Shown: positions 58,079-64,000 of the stretch, piece after piece
Layout of the letters: each line of letters opens with the position of its first letter
How positions within the stretch are numbered: the stretch's first letter is position 1
Assembly: GCA_033807775.1 (NCBI GenBank)
Contig: CM066326.1
Span: 49,591,617-49,655,616, forward strand
DNA: 64,000 nt
Direction of reading: 5' to 3'
From: Saussurea involucrata
Taxonomy: Eukaryota > Streptophyta > Magnoliopsida > Asterales > Asteraceae
Translations under genes and position numbers: made by a program
Notes under the pieces: model-generated
Told to the model about the DNA's origin: nothing
What the model saw: only the letters and a program-made list of their open reading frames with translations
Database searches by the model: none

Positions 58079-59026
58079 TGTTGATCCAAACCCTCAGTGA
58101 TTTGATAATGACCCTCTCTTAAACACTTAGTGAAAATTGTAAGTAAACAATATGTATCAGAGATTCACTATCGCTGATAAGTACTAAGACTTTACAGTAC
58201 CGCTGATAGGAACTCCCACTCTTTAGATTAGATATTCAGCGAACACTGTTCATCATCATATAGCTCTGAGCCTGTTCAGTCTATGAGATGATCGCTAATA
58301 AGTTAGTTGTTTACTTATGATCCCTGAAGACAAGTTTCACGTCAACCAAAGTTCTACGCTGAAGTCGAAGATCAAGCTCAAGAACCAGCGACAAGTCTAC
58401 TCATGAACTGATGCGGATATCAGCGAAGCAAAACCTGTCCATTCAACGTGAAGTATCAAGTAGAAGACTTCAGCAATTGCTGAACTTTATCATTCGCTGA
58501 TAAAAATCTGACTCAACGAAAGCTGATCATGAAGTCTACCTGCATGTTACTATTGTCTTACCTCCCTTGCACGTCTCCGTACGAACTGTCAGAAAGGACA
58601 TCCCTTTTGTCTGTAATCGTACAACAACTCTGATTCTACACTGTGCACCATGCGGCTACTAAGGTTGTCTACAAAAGTCAATGACATGCAACCACTCAGC
58701 TGCTGCCACGTGTAAAGCCATACTGCCATGCATTAAATGCATGCAGTATATAAGAAGATCCTTACTTCAGTTTTGAAGTGTGCTCAGACCATCTTCTTAT
58801 TTCTTATTGTTAAGTTATTATTCGTAATTTCTTTAACTCTTTCTAGTGCAAGAAACTTAGTGTTTCTCAAGACTTGTTAAGATTAGGTTTATCCTTAATC
58901 TTGTTCCGCAACAAGTTGTAAATTGTCTTGATTTATCAATAAACAGTTTAGAAAAGTAAAAACGTGTGTTAGTATTCAACCCCCCCCCCCCTTTCTACAA
59001 ACTTGTATAGCCTTTCGGGACCAACA
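58079..59026 (+). repeat. 5' LTR of AB1, 948 bp, with G-box, TATA and poly(A) signal
   Basis: It starts TGTTGATCC and ends GGGACCAACA. Promoter signs: G-box CACGTG (58707-58712), TATA box TATATAAG (58747-58754), and AATAAA near 58939 that could direct 3'-end formation. It has the family A words (TCGCTGATAAG, TTCAGCGAAC) and a C-run (58981-58991). Confidence 0.94.
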
Positions 59027-59028
59027 AG

Positions 59029-59040
59029 TGGTATCAGAGC
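59029..59040 (+). other. Primer-binding site of AB1
   Basis: TGGTATCAGAGC, complementary to initiator-Met tRNA, two bases after the LTR. Confidence 0.95.
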
Positions 59041-59108
59041 GGATTTGTTTAATCTCATAAACAAGATCTGATCTATACTAAGATTTCTCTTCCTAGGTAT
59101 TTCTTAAA

Positions 59109-60155
59109 ATGGCTACCAACACATGCACAAACTATATTGACAACGGTTCTCTTGCAAAACCCCCTAGATTCTCCAGAGATAATTTTAATCTATGGAAAAA
59201 TAGGATGATTCTCTTCTTAGAAGGTGTAGACCCTACTATGCCTTATTATCTTGAAAACGGCCCATATATTCCTGTAAGAATTGATGATGCAGTTCCAGCC
59301 GCTGAGAATAGACCTGCTATTCCAGAAAGGCTGATTCCTAAGGAAATTCATATGTGGACTGATGAAGATAAGAAGAAAATGGCTATCGACACCAACGCCA
59401 GATCCATACTCCCCCTTGGCTCTTCCTGGCGAAGTCTACCATTCCGTCATGAACCTGAAAACCTCAAAAGCTATGTGGGACACAATCTGTGTTCAGTATG
59501 AAGGTACTTCTGAAGTCCAGGACTCTTGAAAGATCAACCTGGTAAGACCGTATGAAAGCTTCATTTGTGGTAAGAATGAAACTCTCTCTGAAATACACCA
59601 ACGTTTTAACTGTTTAATAATAGATCTAAAAACTGTTGGTAAGGAATATTCTAACTTTAAAGTGCTGACAAAATTCTTAGAATGTTTACCTGAAAGTTGG
59701 GACAATTATTCAATGTGTCTCAAGCTGTCAAAGGATCTAAAATCAATGACCCTTTCTACCTTATATGGCACGATGCTGAATCATGAGCAATCGAGTCATC
59801 TTAAGAAGAATCTTGTAAAAGATTCCAAAAGCACCCCTGTTAAACATGAATTTTGTTACATGAATTTGGTTGGAACAATTCTGTTGAACATGGTTTAAAA
59901 TTTCCTGTTAAACTTGACAATGTTCATCAATTGATTGGTTTTTCGCGTAAATATGTTTGTTGTTCTGTTTGTGGTGTGAATGACTTGATTGACTCTAGAT
60001 ATGCAAATGATTGGGTTGGCTCATATCATATTTTTAATTCTAGTGGTTCACACAAATCCAAACCAAAAAGACCCAGCTCTAAACGGGTCTCAAACAATGG
60101 TGCTGCACCTAACACCCAAGGACCCACTACCAGATGGGTACCTAAACGTGCTTAA
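59109..60155 (+). pseudogene. gag: AB1 gag, chimeric, shortened and frameshifted
   Basis: ATG at 59109. The first about 245 codons follow A1 Gag closely (NYIDNGSLAKPPRFSRDNF, LECLPESWDNY), with a frameshift near 59410 and TGA at 59527-59529. At about 59841, after DSKSTPV, the sequence switches to a B1-like Gag end (KFPVKLDNVHQLI, CCSVCGVND, NDWVGSYH) and finishes RWVPKRA and TAA at 60153-60155. The zinc knuckle and the entire long coiled coil are missing. It cannot make a working Gag. Confidence 0.88.
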
Positions 60156-60163
60156 TCTCGGTT

Positions 60164-63100
60164 TTGCAGCCCGGTCATGTGTGGTTTCTCGACTCTGGAT
60201 GCTCCAAGCACATGACTGGTAAAAGGGAGCTACTCACCAACTTCAAGGAGGAGTACTGCGGTGATGTTCGGTTTGGAAACGATAATGTGGCCCCGATCAG
60301 GGGCTACGGCGACCTTGTTCAGGACAAACTCACGATCAAACGGGTCTCCTACGTAGACGGCCTTGGTCACAACCTTTTCAGCATCAGCCAGTTTTGTGAC
60401 AAGGATCTTGAAGTGCGATTCAAGACGAAGAGATGCAGTATTCTAGCTGACGATGGGACGGAAAATCTCGCGGGTACTCGACGGACGAACTTGTACACCA
60501 TCAATCTCGCCACAGTCAAAACCGATAAAGCAGTTTGCCTGATGTCCAAAACGTCTACTCAACAGAACTGGCTATGGCATCGACGGCTATCGCATCTCAA
60601 CTTCAAGAACATCAATAAGCTGGTGCTGGGTAAACTAGTCAAGGGTATGCCAGAACTACAATTCGTGAAAGAACATCTCTGCTCTGCATGCGAGATGGGT
60701 AAGATGAAGAAGGTGTCTCACAAGCCAAAACCGGTTCCAAGCACGTCACGTCCATTAGAACTGATCCACATGGATCTCTGCGGCCCTATGCGCGTTCAAA
60801 GCATAAGTCACAAGAAGTACGTCTTAGTGATGGTGGACGACTACTCAAGGTACACCTGGGTCAAGTTCCTTCGTTCAAAGGACGAGACGCCCGAGGTTAT
60901 AATCAACCACCTCAAGGGAGTTCAAAATAACCTTCAGCTGACCGTAGTCACGATTCGCACGGACAACGGAACGGAATTCAAGAATCGTACCATCAGCAAT
61001 TTTCTCACTTCGGCGGGGATTTCGCACACCTTCTCGGCAGCAATGACTCCACAACAAAACGGCGTAGTGGAACGTCGTAACCGCACTTTGGTGGAAGCGG
61101 CGCGCACCATGCTGACTCAGTACGCTCTTCCTATGTTTCTATGGGTCGAGGCTATTGCGACAGCGTGCTACACTCAAAATAGATCCATCATCCACAAGCG
61201 CTTCAACAAGACGCCTTATGAGGTCATCAATAAGCGCACCCCCAACATCGGATACTTTCATGCGTTTGGGTGCAAATGCTTCGTTCTGAACGATAAGGAT
61301 GATCTCGGCAAGCTCAAGCCGAAGGCGGACGAGGGGACCTTCGTTGGCTACTCGACATCTTCCAAAGCATATCGCGTCTATAATAAAAGGACCAAGAGTG
61401 TGATCGAGAGTATTAATGTGACCTTCGACGAATTGGTCGACCTGGCTTCTAGACATAACAGTTCGGAATCTGCGCTTACTGGAGTGCTGGCTTCTGATCT
61501 CTCTCTATCAGAACCCAAGCATACAACAGTAGATCCTTCGTCGTCCAATACGTCGAAGTCACAATCTTCTGAGTTAGATCTTCTGTTTCAAGATTTTTAT
61601 AATGATTTATTTTTTCCCCCAGTTTCTACTGATGCTTCTTTGAATGCAGATGGAACTATAGTGGTGTCAACCGACTTTTCCGGTCCTCCTCCGACCCCCA
61701 ATGATACATCCTCGAAGGACTCACCTACTTCACCTGTAATTGCGACGACGACACCTCCCTCATCAGTGGTTCCAACCACTTCTTCCCCCGGAGCAAGCAA
61801 CGGCTCGAACGACACTGCCACATCTTCGTCAACCGCTGTTGTATCTCCACCTGCGGCCGTTCCAAGACTACATCCGGTTCCATCCCTTGAAGCTATTCAG
61901 AATCTACCCCATGGGTCCTACGTCGATGCGGATAATTCAGAACCTCTTTCGGTTCCTCTACCCCACACGAGGAAATGGACTCGAGCGCACCCTCCGGAGC
62001 AAATTATTGGCAGTCCGACCGCTCCAGTTCAGACTCGAGCTACCTCGGAAGCTGAAGACGATGATGCACCTGCTTTGCTGAGCAATACTCAAACCCGTGC
62101 GGCAACCAGTAACGAGTGCCTCTTCTCGGTTTTCTTGAGCAATGTCGAACCGGCATCAGTAAAGGATGCTTTACATGACCCGGACTGGATAATGGCCATG
62201 CAAGAAGAGCTCAACGAATTCGAGAGTCTCAAAGTTTGGCGTCTGGTCCCTCGCCCGAAGCACCGAACCATCATTGGCACGAAATGGATTTTCAAGAACA
62301 AAAAGGACGAAACCATCGTGGTCCGAAACAAGGCACGTTTGGTCGCTAAGGGGTATAGACAACAAGAGGGGATCGACTACGAAGAGACGTTTGCACCAGT
62401 GGCTCGAATCGAAGCCATTCGGATGTTTCTCGCGTACGCCACACACAAAAACTTCACGGTATATCAAATGGATGTGAAGACGGCGTTTCTGAATGGCGAT
62501 CTAAAAGAAGAGGTGTATGTCTCCCAGCCAGAAGGTTTCGTAGATCCGGATCACCCAAACCATGTGTATCGACTCGACAAAGCGTTATACGGACTAAAAC
62601 AAGCACCGAGAGCCTGGTACGATAAACTGTCAACTTTTCTTCTGATCTCCGGCTTCTTGAAAGGTAAGATCGACACAACTCTTTTCATAAAGAGGGAAGG
62701 TGAGCACATTCTGTTAGTTCAAGTCTATGTCGGTGATATTATCTTCGGTTCCTCTTGCCCGCAATACTGCCGCAACTTTTCATTCCTCATGAAAAAGCAT
62801 TTTAAAATGAGTATGATGGGACAGATGAATTTCTTTCTCGGTCTTCAAGTTCAACAACTGTCGATCGGGATATTCATCAATCAATCTAAGTACATCGCGG
62901 ATATTCTTCGGAAATTCAAGATGGAACAGTGCTCACCCATGCGTACTCCTATGTCCCCGGGTACGAAGTTGCACGTTGATCCTAACGGAAAGGCTGTTAA
63001 GACTACTACCTATCGAGGAATGATTGGTTCGCTGATGTATTTGATGGCAAGTCGACCGGACATAATGTTTTCTACTTTTCTGTGTGCTAGATTTCAGTCT

Positions 63101-63673
63101 AATCCTAAAGAGTCTCATATGATAGCAGTTAAGCGTATAATTCGTTACTTGAAAGGTACTGCTAATCTTGACCTTTGGTACCCGAAGGATACAGGTTTCG
63201 AACTTACCGCGTATTCTGATGCTGATCATGCGAGAAGTATGCTCGACCGGAAAAGCCCGACGGGACACGTTCAGTTCCTAGGCGACAAGCTGGTTAGCTG
63301 GGCCTCAAAGAAGCAGACTTGCGTCTCCACCTCCACGGCGGAAGCGGAGTACGTAGCCGCGGCCAGCTGCTGTTCCCAAGTGATTTGGATGCGGACACAA
63401 CTGAAGGATTACGGGTACAACTACTCGAACATCCCCATCTACCGTGACTCCAAAAGTGCTATCGCCATCACAAGCAATCCGGTGCAGCATACAAAGACGA
63501 AACATATAGACGTCCGCTACCACTTCATCAAAGACCATGTGGAGAAAGGTACAGTGGAACTCTACTTTGTGTGTACGGAAAATCAACTGGCAGATTTGTT
63601 TACCAAGGCTATGGACGAAAAGCGATTTTTCGCCCTAGTGTCCAAGCTTGGTATGCTTAATCTGAAAGTTTGA
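60164..63673 (+). CDS. pol: AB1 Pol, intact 1169-aa frame with mutated RT active site
   Basis: The frame opens at TTGCAG (60164), one base back from the gag frame, with no ATG. Protease D10 in FLDSGCSKHMTG. Pre-integrase HRRLSHLNFK and CSACEMGKMK. Integrase D204, D267 and E303 form a D-D(35)-E triad. After a Ser/Thr/Pro-rich linker, RT includes YQMDVKTAFLNGDLKEEV. The catalytic YVDD reads YVGD (residues 855-858, 62726-62737), which removes an essential Asp. RNase H shows YSDADHA, AEAEYVA and RDSKSAI (usually CDS). Closest to B1 pol but without its stop and frameshift. RT is very probably inactive. Confidence 0.92.
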   Translation: MQPGHVWFLDSGCSKHMTGKRELLTNFKEEYCGDVRFGNDNVAPIRGYGDLVQDKLTIKRVSYVDGLGHNLFSISQFCDKDLEVRFKTKRCSILADDGTENLAGTRRTNLYTINLATVKTDKAVCLMSKTSTQQNWLWHRRLSHLNFKNINKLVLGKLVKGMPELQFVKEHLCSACEMGKMKKVSHKPKPVPSTSRPLELIHMDLCGPMRVQSISHKKYVLVMVDDYSRYTWVKFLRSKDETPEVIINHLKGVQNNLQLTVVTIRTDNGTEFKNRTISNFLTSAGISHTFSAAMTPQQNGVVERRNRTLVEAARTMLTQYALPMFLWVEAIATACYTQNRSIIHKRFNKTPYEVINKRTPNIGYFHAFGCKCFVLNDKDDLGKLKPKADEGTFVGYSTSSKAYRVYNKRTKSVIESINVTFDELVDLASRHNSSESALTGVLASDLSLSEPKHTTVDPSSSNTSKSQSSELDLLFQDFYNDLFFPPVSTDASLNADGTIVVSTDFSGPPPTPNDTSSKDSPTSPVIATTTPPSSVVPTTSSPGASNGSNDTATSSSTAVVSPPAAVPRLHPVPSLEAIQNLPHGSYVDADNSEPLSVPLPHTRKWTRAHPPEQIIGSPTAPVQTRATSEAEDDDAPALLSNTQTRAATSNECLFSVFLSNVEPASVKDALHDPDWIMAMQEELNEFESLKVWRLVPRPKHRTIIGTKWIFKNKKDETIVVRNKARLVAKGYRQQEGIDYEETFAPVARIEAIRMFLAYATHKNFTVYQMDVKTAFLNGDLKEEVYVSQPEGFVDPDHPNHVYRLDKALYGLKQAPRAWYDKLSTFLLISGFLKGKIDTTLFIKREGEHILLVQVYVGDIIFGSSCPQYCRNFSFLMKKHFKMSMMGQMNFFLGLQVQQLSIGIFINQSKYIADILRKFKMEQCSPMRTPMSPGTKLHVDPNGKAVKTTTYRGMIGSLMYLMASRPDIMFSTFLCARFQSNPKESHMIAVKRIIRYLKGTANLDLWYPKDTGFELTAYSDADHARSMLDRKSPTGHVQFLGDKLVSWASKKQTCVSTSTAEAEYVAAASCCSQVIWMRTQLKDYGYNYSNIPIYRDSKSAIAITSNPVQHTKTKHIDVRYHFIKDHVEKGTVELYFVCTENQLADLFTKAMDEKRFFALVSKLGMLNLKV

Positions 63674-64000
63674 GTCTCAGTTGTACCGGAATCACCTTTC
63701 CCACACAACGGGATAACTGTATCTCTTACAGATACACTTATCACGCCGCGTGGCTTAGGTGTTTCAAGCACATCGGTGACTTGTTTTCTGTACATTCCCG
63801 GGTAGTGTTTCCTTTCATTTTTCCAGTTTTCTGTGTGTCTTTACGTTGTTCGTCTTGTCTTTGTTATTCTCGTGCTTCTAAATGTGTGGTTTCAAGTTGA
63901 TTCCTCGAATGCCTAGTTCCAAAGGTACGTATTCTATCTCTGTGAGGAAAAGCTAATTTTTGAGAAATCGAGGGGGAGAAATATCCGTTTGACAAGTCTA
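63674..64000 (+). other. AB1 3' non-coding region after pol
   Basis: T-rich, no gene; AGGGGGAG near 63971 is the first PPT-like tract, as in B1 after pol. It runs off the window. Confidence 0.6.

Larger units (their letters stand above)
58079..64000 (+). mobile_element. AB1: chimeric Sirevirus-type element (family A 5' end, family B pol), 3' end outside window
   Basis: Plus strand: 5' LTR (58079-59026, family A), PBS, gag (59109-60155) that is family A to about 59841 and family B after it, pol (60164-63673) closest to B1, then non-coding sequence with one AGGGGGAG near 63971. ORF3 and 3' LTR would lie to the right of the window. Confidence 0.88.

Noticed and set aside
60164..60166. TTG as the true initiation codon of Pol
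   Set aside because: All five pol frames open at TTGCAG just behind the gag stop; this is more likely a junction (read-through, frameshift or splicing) than initiation at TTG.

Overview
The window is plant nuclear DNA made almost wholly of nested LTR retrotransposons. I see no host gene, tRNA gene or functional rRNA gene. The elements are Ty1/copia of the Sirevirus type: very long coiled-coil Gag, PR-IN-RT-RH order in Pol, repeated AGGGGGAG tracts after pol, and a primer-binding site complementary to initiator-Met tRNA. A long third reading frame (ORF3) follows pol. From memory its style matches retroelement proteins of Asteraceae; that assignment is inference.

Three families are present; the names are mine. 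Family A has LTRs of about 963 bp starting TGTTGATCC. Family B has 282-bp LTRs starting TGTTA. Family C has a partial LTR at 57563-58078. Layout: B1 (+ strand, <1-26784) is cut by a family A LTR (1-521, clipped by the window) and by A1 (- strand, 3774-17351, TSD ACCTT). After B1 comes a decayed, possibly Ty3/gypsy region (26785-30508, resuming near 43501), interrupted by A2 (- strand, 30514-43495, TSD CCTTC). Then come B2 (- strand, deleted, about 43880-46387), sitting in ORF3 of C1 (- strand, 46388-58078). C1 also holds a Cassandra TRIM (49971-50603), a 2.1-kb solo LTR (50608-52750) and an inverted pol fragment. AB1 (+ strand, 58079->64000) sits in the C1 5' LTR. AB1 has a family A LTR and Gag N-terminus joined to a family B Gag end and Pol.

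Gag forms the particle and Pol matures, copies and integrates the element. ORF3 is the unusual part. In families A and B it is preceded by what reads as its own Pol II promoter, a short leader exon and a leader intron; in C a TATA-like box lies about 140 bp upstream. In all three families ORF3 encodes a globular N-domain, a coiled coil, a basic NLS-like patch and a C-domain. In addition, each family is dense in its own short word: CAGCG/CGCTG in A, CCGG(T/A) in B, TCAGAA/TTCTGA in C. A family-specific ORF3 protein recognising its own family's word, in the manner of VANDAL VANC anti-silencing proteins, is the most interesting untested idea here.

Almost every frame is damaged. The intact exceptions are A1 gag (805 aa) and the AB1 pol frame (1169 aa), although AB1 has lost a catalytic Asp (YVDD to YVGD). 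A2 ORF3 has one visible 1-bp deletion. No element in the window looks autonomous.
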